This document shows positions 1 through 6,537 of a stretch of DNA of 12,027 bases, one piece after another. The notes below the pieces were generated by a model. The model was not told the DNA's origin. It ran no database searches and saw only the letters and a program-made list of their open reading frames with translations. Made by a program: the position numbers and the translations under genes. The stretch spans positions 1 through 12,027 of the forward strand of contig VXZF01000697.1 of NCBI GenBank assembly GCA_009845645.1, in the 5' to 3' direction. Within the stretch, counting starts at the first letter, position 1, and every line of letters starts with the position of its first letter. This stretch comes from Gemmatimonadota bacterium. GTDB lineage: Bacteria; Latescibacterota; UBA2968; UBA8231.

Positions 1-41
1 GCGTCAGTCCGTCTGATCCGTCCCATCGCTCGTTCTGATTT

Positions 42-581
42 CTAATCTGCTTGGCTAAATGACTCCTTATGGCGAATTCTCAGGATGGCAACAAGAATGT
101 CCTGTGTGTTGTCTGGCTCTTTGAACGTCCAGCCGTCACTCCGTTCACCCTCATCTTCGCGTCCAGCATAGGTAAAGAACACCTGATTCAGCTTTGTCGG
201 GTCGAGTAGGAGGATGAGATCAATCGGGGTGCACGTGCGGTATCGATAGAAGGTCCACACAAAACTTTCAAGCATAGGAATCTGGTCGCCGACGTGGTAA
301 TCGAAGCAGAAGAGATCGATGTGCTTGTCTTCGTTGTTCTCATAGCGGTCGCCGGGACGGTTTGGGTCGTAGCGGTCGTGTCCTATAGACTGAATGATGT
401 CGATCATTTCACCGACGGACTTGTCGGGGTGGTCCGCGAGGGTGATGCAGCGGACACCGAGATACTGACCCGTGAAAAGTCGCTTGATCTCGTCGTCTAT
501 CTTCGCACCGATCGCAACGTGGTCCGGCTCGGAGTCATGGTGATACTCGGGGATATGGATTTCGTATACGGGCTTCTTCAT
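42..581 (-). CDS. Hypothetical protein, 179 aa
   Basis: I do not recognise this protein. It starts at ATG (581) and ends at TAG (42-44), and is an acidic, soluble-looking chain with no signal peptide or membrane segment. Its N-terminus is rich in His and acidic residues (EYHHDSEPDH, residues 12-21). The middle (about 90-135) is hydrophobic and aromatic, with FCFDYHVGD and FVWTFYRYR, and looks like a folded alpha/beta core. No catalytic signature could be assigned. Upstream there is only a weak purine-rich ribosome site (AAGTGAA) and, 15 nt before the start, an 8-bp inverted repeat (596-620). It is separated by 177 nt from the NUDIX gene, so it is probably its own transcription unit. Regular length and even composition make a real gene likely; function is unknown. 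Confidence 0.7.
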   Translation of the reverse strand: MKKPVYEIHIPEYHHDSEPDHVAIGAKIDDEIKRLFTGQYLGVRCITLADHPDKSVGEMIDIIQSIGHDRYDPNRPGDRYENNEDKHIDLFCFDYHVGDQIPMLESFVWTFYRYRTCTPIDLILLLDPTKLNQVFFTYAGREDEGERSDGWTFKEPDNTQDILVAILRIRHKESFSQAD

Positions 582-595
582 TTCACTTCAAGGCT

Positions 596-620
596 AGGCA
601 CAAGATCAGTGTTTGTGCCT
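596..620 (-). promoter_or_regulatory. 8-bp inverted repeat in the leader of the 179-aa gene
   Basis: AGGCACAA at 596-603 is the exact reverse complement of TTGTGCCT at 613-620, with a 9-nt loop. It lies 15 nt upstream of the start at 581. There is no T-run on either strand, so it is not a typical intrinsic terminator. An operator or a leader hairpin affecting translation fits the position better. Function is inferred from position only. Confidence 0.35.
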
Positions 621-751
621 CGTTTCGCTTCAATGATACTGATCGAATCTGTTTTGAAAAATCAAACCCAACTCCTTTTCTGTCCGATCCGTATCGAAAT
701 GGTATTTGGCTCGATCTGACCCAATGATATGAAAGGCGTGATACCCCACTT

Positions 752-768
752 TATCCGGTTACCGGATA
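752..768. repeat. Near-perfect 17-nt palindrome at the NUDIX stop codon
   Basis: TATCCGGT and ACCGGATA flank a single central base. The dyad covers the last codons and the TAA stop of the NUDIX gene. With a one-base centre it would form a shorter hairpin in RNA, and no T-run follows in the direction of transcription. It may be a protein-binding dyad or chance. Confidence 0.25.
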
Positions 769-1211
769 TCGGTATTCAGACGTTCGTTAAGTTCCCAGAG
801 TGCTATTCGGTTGCTTTCCCATGTGAGCAGTCTCGTAGCTTCCTTAAAAGACAACCAGCGCACCTTGTCATGTTCATGGGACAAATCAAGCTCTTGACCA
901 CTTACATCAACAGCAAATGAGTATTCAGGCACGACAAAGAGGTCCTTGGGCCAGTGGTCTGTTGGTGAGAATGCCGTCTTTGGGACGGAGGCACGAGAAT
1001 CCAGCCGAAAGAAACGTGCCCCCTTTGGAATGCCTGCTTCCTCTTCCGCTTCACGCCGTGCGGTTTCCTCTGCTGTCTCATCGTCTTCGGCACCACCTGC
1101 AATGAACTGCCACATAGAGTCATCCGCCCGATGAAAGACGGCAAACTGGTATCCGACATTCTCACTCTTCCTGAAGGGTATCACGATCACTTGTAGTGGC
1201 TGCCTTGCCAT
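759..1211 (-). CDS. NUDIX hydrolase, 150 aa
   Basis: The protein carries a complete Nudix box at residues 39-61, matching G-x5-E-x7-R-E-U-x-E-E-x-G-U (G39, E45, R53, E54, E57, E58, G60, I61). This motif holds the magnesium ions and catalytic glutamates that split nucleoside diphosphates linked to another group. The N-terminal RQPLQVIVIPF strand and about 150 residues match a single-domain NUDIX protein. The C-terminal HDKVRWLSFKEATRLLTW is the usual helix after the fold in the MutT/diadenosine-polyphosphate type. Substrate cannot be told; NTP clean-up or dATP/dihydroneopterin triphosphate hydrolysis are possibilities. It starts at ATG 1211 with only a weak ribosome site, 22 nt after the metallopeptidase stop, so the two genes are probably co-transcribed and this one may rely on coupling. 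Confidence 0.93.
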   Translation of the reverse strand: MARQPLQVIVIPFRKSENVGYQFAVFHRADDSMWQFIAGGAEDDETAEETARREAEEEAGIPKGARFFRLDSRASVPKTAFSPTDHWPKDLFVVPEYSFAVDVSGQELDLSHEHDKVRWLSFKEATRLLTWESNRIALWELNERLNTDIR

Positions 1212-1233
1212 GCTAACTCATGTATTGGGTTTG

Positions 1234-2025
1234 CTATCCCCCTGCCAAGCACCATCGCGTTATCTGTTGTTCTAAAGAGTCGATTGACTCTCCGATCACT
1301 TCCTCAATGCGCTCCGCAAGGTGGGGATCATCAAAATGCGATTTGAGGAAAATCTGCCGCACGCTGGGCAATCCATGGCGATCCAATAGAAATGAGACAA
1401 ACTGTCCACCGACTTCGTAGACGGGCTTACCGGCGGCATCTTCGGACCAGAAGGTTTCGTTTTTGCAGAGCCGGCGTAAGAATCCGGGTTTAGCGCTTAC
1501 GGCATACTCGCGCCAGGAATGGATCAGCTCTTTTTGCCTCTCTGCTGAATGGGTCGCGAGAATGCGCTCGAAGTATGCCGCGACCCCTTCGTTCAAGAGC
1601 GATGGTGCCTCTCCAACCTGGTCACACCACCAGAAGTGAACAGCTTCATGGAGTACCCGGTCTAGTACCATCAGGTCATCCCAAGCCATTTCACGGGTGA
1701 TCAAATGCAAGCCCGCAGCGTTAACGGTGCCGTAGAACATGCTCGGTTTGTCTGGGCTAACGAGGCCAGCCTGTTCAAGAGGCTGGGGACTGTATAGCCA
1801 TACATTCACCCGGCGCTGGCGTTCCTTATCTTTGGACGTAACCGGCGAGATGTTCAACACAGCGCGAACACGCTGGTGTTGCTGGTCAGCAATTTCAAGT
1901 AGGTGCTGCATGTCTGTGGTATTCGGATCTGGTAGATCAACATCGATTAAAAACAGGCACTCACCCGTTTCTTCAACCCGCCAACGATGCGCACGGCGAT
2001 AAGCAGATAAATTAAGCTGCTCCAA
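1234..2025 (-). CDS. Gluzincin-type metallopeptidase (peptidase MA-like), 263 aa
   Basis: A zinc metalloprotease of the HExxH plus downstream glutamate type. HEAVH is at residues 126-130, and NEGVAAYFE follows with the probable third zinc ligand E146. This HExxH...NEG arrangement, followed by a C-terminal part resembling a polypeptide-binding helical domain (SFLLDRHGLPSVRQI, then ESIDSLEQQITRW), is typical of the peptidase MA-like family. There is no signal peptide and no membrane helix, so it is predicted cytoplasmic; the substrate is unknown. The start is TTG at 2025, preceded by GAGGAAGG at a good distance, and no in-frame ATG is better placed. It is followed after 22 nt by the NUDIX gene. 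One copy of the 33-nt structured repeat (2056-2088) lies 31 nt upstream of the start. Catalytic residues are intact. Confidence 0.85.
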   Translation of the reverse strand: MEQLNLSAYRRAHRWRVEETGECLFLIDVDLPDPNTTDMQHLLEIADQQHQRVRAVLNISPVTSKDKERQRRVNVWLYSPQPLEQAGLVSPDKPSMFYGTVNAAGLHLITREMAWDDLMVLDRVLHEAVHFWWCDQVGEAPSLLNEGVAAYFERILATHSAERQKELIHSWREYAVSAKPGFLRRLCKNETFWSEDAAGKPVYEVGGQFVSFLLDRHGLPSVRQIFLKSHFDDPHLAERIEEVIGESIDSLEQQITRWCLAGG

Positions 2026-2055
2026 TGTCCTTCCTCATCTTCCGGTTTATGAATC

Positions 2056-2088
2056 GCGAAGCGGTTGCCGAAGGCCAAAATGGCACAG
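2056..2088 (-). repeat. 33-nt structured repeat, copy 1
   Basis: This stretch matches 6538-6570 without gaps at 25 of 33 positions: the first 13 nt (plus strand GCGAAGCGGTTGC) and the last 7 (GGCACAG) are identical. It contains the mini-hairpin GC-GAA-GC and then TTGCC-GAA-GGCCAA, a stem with one bulged C. The stem bases differ from copy 2 but still pair. It lies 31 nt upstream of the metallopeptidase start. Function is unknown. Confidence 0.5.
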
Positions 2089-2211
2089 CCGCCGCAGCGC
2101 ACACTCTTGTCGCCCATTTCTTAGGGCCCAACGTTTGAAAGTGATGAATTCAGACATGGATAGATATGGGTGATTTTGGAGTGATGCCTAACATCTTCGT
2201 GTCCCTGAACC

Positions 2212-2245
2212 GTGCAGCGGTTGGGCGAAGGACTAATTGGCCTAG
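2212..2245 (-). repeat. Partial third copy of the 33-nt repeat
   Basis: It shares AGCGGTTG, then CGAAGG, then a TGGC block with copy 1 in the same order and orientation, about 160 nt away, after one inserted base. The inner hairpin is not kept; instead AACCG (2208-2212) can pair with CGGTT (2218-2222). It may be a decayed relative, and chance similarity cannot be excluded by eye. Confidence 0.3.
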
Positions 2246-2304
2246 AACCAGAGGCACGGGGTTATATGAACTGGCGCTATTTTGCGACAGGATGCGATCA
2301 ACGA

Positions 2305-2844
2305 TCAAGTCTGATAAGAATAGATGATACTACTGTCCGAGAAAATATCAGATAATTTGGGCACCGAGGCGACCAAGATAAGTTGAATGCACCATCTTTG
2401 CAGAATCTCAGACATCGTGTATGATTCTGAACTGATGGCTTCGACGGGATGGCGTGAGATGTACTCATTACTCGAAGTCTTCATGAAATGGTTATCCTCA
2501 AAAGCATAGACTGTTGCCTCAAATTCCATTATTTGTCCCTGATCCTTCCTATGCGCGAAGATATAACATTTCTTGCTCGGATCCGTTTCAAATCCCAAAG
2601 ACGCCAGTTTTAACCTAGAGGCTTTAGTGTTCCTGACTCTTATTCGATGAATTTTTGGAAAAAGGTGAATTGATATCTCTTCGAAATCGCCGACATAGAG
2701 TAGGCAATCTGTGATATAACCAGGTTTGGGGTTTGTACTGCTGCTACGAAAATCCGGAGTACGGTAGAATCTCGTTGGATTGAATAGCTTACTTTTTCGT
2801 GGAGCTGTCACTTTATATAGGAGCATAATCTCGATCCTAGGCAA
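2305..2844 (-). CDS. Hypothetical protein, 179 aa, AT-rich
   Basis: No firm family assignment. The chain starts MPRIEIMLLYKVTAPRKSK and has no signal peptide or membrane helix. The C-terminal half reads EYISRHPVEAISSE (about 126-139), then a helix and PKLSDIFSDSSIIYSY. This order (Y-x-S-x-x-P-V, helix, L-x-L-x-x, S-x-I) reminds me of the small DUF6886-type proteins, but that is memory-based resemblance, not a demonstrated hit. The longest reading starts at TTG 2844 just after AGAGGGG; ATG 2826 is the alternative and loses six residues. The gene is visibly more AT-rich than its neighbours, which suggests separate acquisition. It stands alone: 82 nt from the HIT gene upstream and 279 nt from the metallopeptidase downstream. 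Confidence 0.6.
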   Translation of the reverse strand: MPRIEIMLLYKVTAPRKSKLFNPTRFYRTPDFRSSSTNPKPGYITDCLLYVGDFEEISIHLFPKIHRIRVRNTKASRLKLASLGFETDPSKKCYIFAHRKDQGQIMEFEATVYAFEDNHFMKTSSNEYISRHPVEAISSESYTMSEILQRWCIQLILVASVPKLSDIFSDSSIIYSYQT

Positions 2845-2926
2845 ATCCCCTCTTGGCCAATCTTCTACCAGTTCTTATTAATCCGCGATAGAGTGAAAGC
2901 TTCATCTAGCTCGTCAAGTGCATTGT

Positions 2927-3355
2927 TCAATCAAGCCTTAATTCCGATTCTACTTTGACAAGGCTCTCCTTGTCTGCCTTCAAATGCGACGAGCCAAACT
3001 GTAAATTCTCTGGATTCAGAATGTAGCGGGCAGACGTAATGTCCATCTTCTCGTGCATCGGAAAAACATGTGCATGGGTATGAGGCACGTCACTTCCAGC
3101 GAAGAGAAAGGCAACGCGGTCAACCTTGTAGATGGTCTTCATTCTCTTGGCAAGCCGCTGACCAAGTGCCATCATTCTTGCCGCGAGGTCAGCGGGCACT
3201 TCTTCAAACGACTCAATATGGCGCTTGGGGATGATCAGGCAGTGACCTTTTCGAATAGGCCTAGTGTCTAAGAACGCTACAATGTCCGAATCCTCCCATA
3301 CGATCACTGCACTCGCGCTTTTATTAGCTATATCGCAAAACGGACATACAGTCAT
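2927..3355 (-). CDS. HIT-family hydrolase, 142 aa
   Basis: A histidine-triad nucleotide-binding protein. The HxHxHxx motif is HTHAHVF at residues 92-98, with the central His expected to attack the alpha-phosphate of nucleoside phosphoramidates or dinucleoside polyphosphates. The N-terminal CPFC (C4, C7) is the zinc knuckle common in HINT/Fhit-like bacterial proteins, together with the conserved GHCLIIPKRHIESF segment (37-50). The usual N-x-G-x-x-A-G-Q lead-in is replaced by FAGSDVP, a departure from the consensus that may alter the substrate. The start ATG at 3355 follows GAGGAG closely. It is the last gene of a compact cluster, 17 nt after the second GNAT gene. A paralogue lies at 4690-5172, but the two differ clearly and are not a recent duplication. 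Confidence 0.92.
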   Translation of the reverse strand: MTVCPFCDIANKSASAVIVWEDSDIVAFLDTRPIRKGHCLIIPKRHIESFEEVPADLAARMMALGQRLAKRMKTIYKVDRVAFLFAGSDVPHTHAHVFPMHEKMDITSARYILNPENLQFGSSHLKADKESLVKVESELRLD

Positions 3356-3372
3356 ATGCTCCTCATAAGAAT

Positions 3373-3816
3373 CTAGCGCTTCTTCATCGAAGTGAAATAA
3401 GGTGTAAAACCAATATGAGCCCAGAATTTTTGGCCGTCTGGATTGGTCGCAAGAACATCCACCGCAACCTCGCGATCCCCAAACCGTTCCTTGGCAAGAA
3501 GCTCGTAGGCCGCAGTGCCTATCCCCCGTCGTCTCATTGGACGGTCGATGTAGAACTGACGCAGATATACGACCTCTTGGTCGGGGTAATAGTAGTCTTG
3601 CTGTACTGTGTAAACTGCGTAACCAAGGATGACACCTTCGGAATCCACAAATATGTCAACATTCCACTCATCGCCCCGTAGCCAGTCTCTGAAACGATTC
3701 TCATATTCTGAGGCTGTATATGGGTTTCTGCTCCCCTGATCTACCACGAGCCGCTTATTTAGCGTTGCCAGCTCGGTTACATCATCCTCGGTTGCTTGTC
3801 GCACAACGATCTCCAC
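3373..3816 (-). CDS. GNAT-family N-acetyltransferase, 147 aa
   Basis: A single-domain GNAT that transfers acetyl from acetyl-CoA to an amine. The fold is readable: VEIVVRQATEDDVTEL (strand 1, helix 1), YAVYTVQQDYYYPDQEVVYLRQFYI (strands 3-4), pyrophosphate-binding loop RRRGIG at 95-100, and GQKFWAHIGFTPYFTSMKKR as the C-terminal helix and strands. The reading frame is open upstream to 3969, but that extension overlaps the preceding gene and is not GNAT-like. GTG at 3816 is preceded by AAGGAAGG with a 7-nt spacer and begins exactly where the family begins, so I chose it. It lies 38 nt after the first GNAT gene and 17 nt before the HIT gene. The acceptor is unknown; aminoglycoside-like, peptide or small amines are all possible. 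Confidence 0.9.
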   Translation of the reverse strand: MEIVVRQATEDDVTELATLNKRLVVDQGSRNPYTASEYENRFRDWLRGDEWNVDIFVDSEGVILGYAVYTVQQDYYYPDQEVVYLRQFYIDRPMRRRGIGTAAYELLAKERFGDREVAVDVLATNPDGQKFWAHIGFTPYFTSMKKR

Positions 3817-3854
3817 GGCTAAACCTTCCTTATAGCGGCAAAAGAAAGCATTGC

Positions 3855-4286
3855 TCAAACTAGCTTGCGAAAATACGTAGCAGACTCTTCGTAACCCAGT
3901 GATTGATAGAACTTTGCAGCCCGACGCGTCGCGAGCGCTATGAGCTTGGCACCACGATTGGCCGTCCAACTCTCAAAAGCGGCGGTTAGTGCCCGGCCTA
4001 CCCCGCGTCGTCGCCAATCTTGGCGCACCACCACTTCCTCGATCCAAGCAACTCGACCATTCGCGTAGAATGTCAGATGGTCCAGTCCAAGAAGGTAGCC
4101 AACGACCTCTGCATTGGACTCAGCCACTCCAAGCCAGATCGAATCCTCGCGTTGAATTTGATCGAATACAGAGTCGAACTCTTGCCTATTATCTACTTCG
4201 AACGAGGTGGCGAAATCGCGGGCAAGATGAAATACCGACTCGCTATCTGTATCCTCAGCCAGCCGTATAAGGAAATTCGAGGTCAT
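3855..4286 (-). CDS. GNAT-family N-acetyltransferase, 143 aa
   Basis: A second single-domain GNAT. RLAEDTDSESVFHLARDF gives strand 1 and helix 1. AWIEEVVVRQDWRRRGVGRAL (about 80-100) holds strand 4 and the acetyl-CoA loop RRRGVG, and AAKFYQSLGYEESATYFRKLV is the typical C-terminal Y-x-x-x-G-Y ending. The start ATG at 4286 has an excellent ribosome site, GAGGAG with a 7-nt spacer, which overlaps the TGA stop of the preceding 69-codon ORF; this implies coupled translation. It resembles the neighbouring GNAT only in family-wide positions, so the pair looks like separate acquisitions or an old duplication. Substrate unknown. Confidence 0.92.
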   Translation of the reverse strand: MTSNFLIRLAEDTDSESVFHLARDFATSFEVDNRQEFDSVFDQIQREDSIWLGVAESNAEVVGYLLGLDHLTFYANGRVAWIEEVVVRQDWRRRGVGRALTAAFESWTANRGAKLIALATRRAAKFYQSLGYEESATYFRKLV

Positions 4287-4297
4287 GAAAGTTCTCC

Positions 4298-4507
4298 TCA
4301 GTCAATAAATGCATCGGATGAGAAACTAGGAAACGCAAGATTGCGTAGGTCGATTCCTCCCATGGCAACCGATTTGAGATTCATGAGGGCAAAGGTCCAC
4401 GGCGCAATGTCTAAGAGTTGGGCATCCTCTCCTTCTGATGTCTTGGGATAGGTTGCCTCCAGAGAAAAATTGAATTGTCTACAAGGTACGGATTCTCCAT
4501 CAATCAA
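4298..4507 (-). CDS. Small ORF or gene remnant, 69 aa
   Basis: I do not recognise the product. The frame is open from TTG 4507 to TGA 4298. The C-terminal part (PWTFALMNLKSVAMGGIDL, then RNLAFPSFSSDAFID) looks like genuine protein sequence. The start is doubtful: AGGAGAG touches the TTG directly, too close for normal initiation. The ATG at 4500 lies at a proper distance but is in another frame that ends after 29 codons. A frameshift near the 5' end, or truncation of a longer gene, would explain this. The stop overlaps the ribosome site of the next GNAT gene, and repeat copy A lies about 50 nt upstream, so this is the first position of the cluster that continues to 2927. Confidence 0.4.
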   Translation of the reverse strand: MIDGESVPCRQFNFSLEATYPKTSEGEDAQLLDIAPWTFALMNLKSVAMGGIDLRNLAFPSFSSDAFID

Positions 4508-4557
4508 CTCTCCTGTAATTTAATGGGCATTAAGGTTTCTTGATTTTCATTGGTGGA

Positions 4558-4605
4558 TAGCTGCTTATATCCGAACAATTGGTTCAGGGAATCGCCCTTA
4601 TCTGA
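4558..4605 (-). repeat. Dispersed leader repeat, copy A
   Basis: Positions 4561-4605 match 11898-11943 at about 39 of 46 positions with one gap, and 4558-4578 matches 9406-9426 at 18 of 21. On the coding strand it reads GATAAGGGCGATT, CCTGAACCAA, TTGTTCGGATATAAGCAG. It ends about 50 nt before the 69-codon ORF, in a 182-nt gap after the HIT gene that otherwise holds nothing I recognise. TTCCCT and TATAAG at 16-nt spacing could serve as a promoter. Confidence 0.65.
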
Positions 4606-4689
4606 ATTCATCGCTGTATCTCTAACCATAGAACTCTTCTTTCATATGAGTGTTCTTTAGGAATGACCAGAATACGTCCAAGAAATGCG

Positions 4690-5172
4690 TTATTGTGCGA
4701 TCGGACGATTTTCAATCTTCGATATCTCCATGATTTTCTGTCGGATAGGTTCTGCCATGGTTGATAGGTCCGAATCGGCAACAGCCTGTTTCCCAGTTAG
4801 TGAAGGAAAAACGTACTTAATGCGATCCATAACGGACGTACATGGAAATACGTGTACATGCAAATGAAATATTTCTTGTCCTGCACTTTTGCCATTTGCT
4901 ATCCAGAGGCGGATACCGGAACAAGGTATAGCCTCCTTAGATGCCTTCGCAATTAGATGAGTAACTTGCATCAAGGGAGCGCATAGATCATTGGGCAAAC
5001 TCCATATATTTTCGTAGTGCTCTCGGGGAATTACGAGGGCATGACCGCCTACAGAAGATTGCCTAAATCGATCTAAAAAGCAGATTACTCGATCGTCTTC
5101 GTAGAGAATTTCTTCCGGCTTTTTCTTGGCGACAATCTGACAGAAGATGCAATTAGGGTCTGAATTCACCAT
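4690..5172 (-). CDS. HIT-family hydrolase, 160 aa
   Basis: A histidine-triad protein closer to the HINT/Fhit consensus than its paralogue at 2927-3355. It has zinc-knuckle CIFC (C8, C11), GGHALVIPREHYENIW (42-57), the lead-in NGKSAGQEIF and the triad HLHVHVF at 103-109. It is expected to hydrolyse adenylated phosphoramidates or dinucleoside polyphosphates in the cytoplasm. The C-terminal 45 residues (after VMDRIKYVFPSL) form a helical tail. The start ATG at 5172 follows GAGGA at a suitable distance. It lies 53 nt after the MFS exporter gene in the same orientation, possibly the same transcript; no terminator was seen between them. Confidence 0.93.
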   Translation of the reverse strand: MVNSDPNCIFCQIVAKKKPEEILYEDDRVICFLDRFRQSSVGGHALVIPREHYENIWSLPNDLCAPLMQVTHLIAKASKEAIPCSGIRLWIANGKSAGQEIFHLHVHVFPCTSVMDRIKYVFPSLTGKQAVADSDLSTMAEPIRQKIMEISKIENRPIAQ

Positions 5173-5225
5173 AAGCGTCCTCTAACGTGAAACAGTTTTA
5201 TTCCATTATCCATAACTGCCCCAGC

Positions 5226-6467
5226 TCATGGTTCTTTGTCTTCGATGCTAACAACAGACGGAATCATCCGAGCAGATATTCCAAGAAAGAGAGTCAGTAA
5301 TCCCCCTGCTAAAAACCACGGCTGCGGGCCAAAGACATCAGTTACTGGGCCTATCACGATGAGCCCAAACATCGTCGTAGATTGCGTCAAGCTCTCAAAA
5401 GCACCAAATACGCGACCTTGTACATGGGGATTGACATTGGCCTGAAGGAGTGCCCGGAGAGGCGCGTTGATAAGCGAGCTACCGACGCCGCTCAATGTTA
5501 TTCCCGCGATTGCGAACGCAAGAGAGTCAACAGGGGCTATACCTACGCATACTGTCCCAATACCATACACGATCCAGCCAAAAATCGTTGTCATGATCCG
5601 GCGACGGAATCCGCCCCAAACCCCGACGACAATGCCGCCCAAGACAATTCCTACTCCCCATGCAGAGTTAAACCAACCTAGTTCGGTAGCACCTCCGTTG
5701 AAGTGGTCCGTTATCAGGAGTGGCGAGATGGTCAACATCGTGTTGCCAAAAAAATTCAATACGGCAGCGATCAAGAGTAGGTAGCGAAGACCCGGCCACC
5801 TCCACAAGTAACGCAGTCCTTCCCGCAGATCAGCCCAGATCCAAAACTCTTGGCTTGTTTGCTCTACCTCCACTCTCTCTGGTTGTGGAATCAAAATGAA
5901 GATGAGGGGGCCGATAGCTAGGGCCGCGGTCAAAACGTCGATTGCCAATATGATATGCATCTCGAACGCGGCCAGCGCCAGTGCTCCAAGGAGAGGCCCT
6001 CCCATACTGAGTACTCCATGTAGGGTTTGGTTAGTTCCCTGAATTCTGGCGAGATGTCTTTCGGGAACCATCATAGGCGTGGAAGTTACCATCGCCAAAT
6101 TCTGGAATGCACGGCCGACACTGGTCAGGAAGTTCACTGCATAGATATGCCAGATTTCGATAAAGCCCGTCCAGAAAAGACAAGCAAGACCTGCCATTGC
6201 TGCTGCAACAAGCGCGTCCGAGACTATCATTACAATTCGACGGTTCCATCTATCTGTCAAAGTGCCAACAACAGGAGCCAAGAAGACGCTTGGTAGAAAG
6301 GCAACTAGAACTGACGTCGCGAGAATTGTAGCAGACCCTGTCTTCTCTGTAAGCCACCAAACCAAGGCAAACTGTGCAACGCGAGTCCCGAGAGACGATA
6401 GCGTTTGTCCAGTCCATATAGTAAAGAAGCAGCCAGCCCATGCCCCGTCTCTATTCAGATGAATCAA
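5226..6467 (-). CDS. MFS transporter, MFS_3/EntS-MefA-like exporter, 413 aa
   Basis: A 12-helix inner-membrane exporter of the major facilitator superfamily, probably proton-driven. The first helix region (FFTIWTGQTLSSLGTRVAQF), the signature loop GTLTDRWNRRIVMIVSDAL between helices 2 and 3, and a long central loop (about 195-220) are typical of the MFS_3 group containing the enterobactin exporter EntS and macrolide efflux proteins. Length is normal for the family. The start is TTG at 6467, preceded by AAGGAGAG with a 6-nt gap; the ATG just inside that leader (6471) gives only six codons. Repeat copy 2 lies 71 nt upstream. It is likely a drug or metabolite efflux pump, and the substrate is not predictable. 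The upstream kinase-like gene ends 106 nt earlier. Confidence 0.92.
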   Translation of the reverse strand: MIHLNRDGAWAGCFFTIWTGQTLSSLGTRVAQFALVWWLTEKTGSATILATSVLVAFLPSVFLAPVVGTLTDRWNRRIVMIVSDALVAAAMAGLACLFWTGFIEIWHIYAVNFLTSVGRAFQNLAMVTSTPMMVPERHLARIQGTNQTLHGVLSMGGPLLGALALAAFEMHIILAIDVLTAALAIGPLIFILIPQPERVEVEQTSQEFWIWADLREGLRYLWRWPGLRYLLLIAAVLNFFGNTMLTISPLLITDHFNGGATELGWFNSAWGVGIVLGGIVVGVWGGFRRRIMTTIFGWIVYGIGTVCVGIAPVDSLAFAIAGITLSGVGSSLINAPLRALLQANVNPHVQGRVFGAFESLTQSTTMFGLIVIGPVTDVFGPQPWFLAGGLLTLFLGISARMIPSVVSIEDKEP

Positions 6468-6537
6468 TCATCTCTCCTTTTACTATGCAAATATGGATTC
6501 CCTGCATGGTGCCTAAAGTTTCCGCCGTGCCCAAATA

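Larger units (their letters stand above)
2026..2304. other. Intergenic region with repeats and an attC-like box pair
   Basis: This 279-nt gap between the 179-aa unknown gene (stop 2305) and the metallopeptidase (start 2025) has no credible gene. It holds repeat copy 1 (2056-2088), a related partial copy (2212-2245), a GCCCAAC/GTTGGGC box pair (2126-2132 and 2220-2226) and a short dyad AACCG/CGGTT around 2208-2222. No convincing terminator with a T-run was seen. Confidence 0.5.

Noticed and set aside
294..719. Plus-strand open frame of 141 codons opposite the first unknown gene
   Set aside because: Most of it lies antisense to the 42-581 gene, the product is low-complexity V/L-rich without family features, and every supported gene is on the minus strand.
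665..792. A second attC-like pair, ACCCAAC and GTTAAGT
   Set aside because: The boxes pair only with two wobbles, the interior does not fold, and one box lies inside the NUDIX coding region.
2890..2920. Minus-strand TTGACG with TCTATC as a promoter for the AT-rich gene
   Set aside because: Spacing of 19 nt and a poor -10 make it too weak to report as a feature.
4901..4926. Fourth copy of the leader repeat core (similar CCGGAACAA)
   Set aside because: Only a few bases match and they encode conserved HIT-protein residues.
2927..5172. Recent tandem duplication of HIT and GNAT genes
   Set aside because: The two HIT proteins and the two GNAT proteins agree only at family-wide positions, so they are not recent copies.
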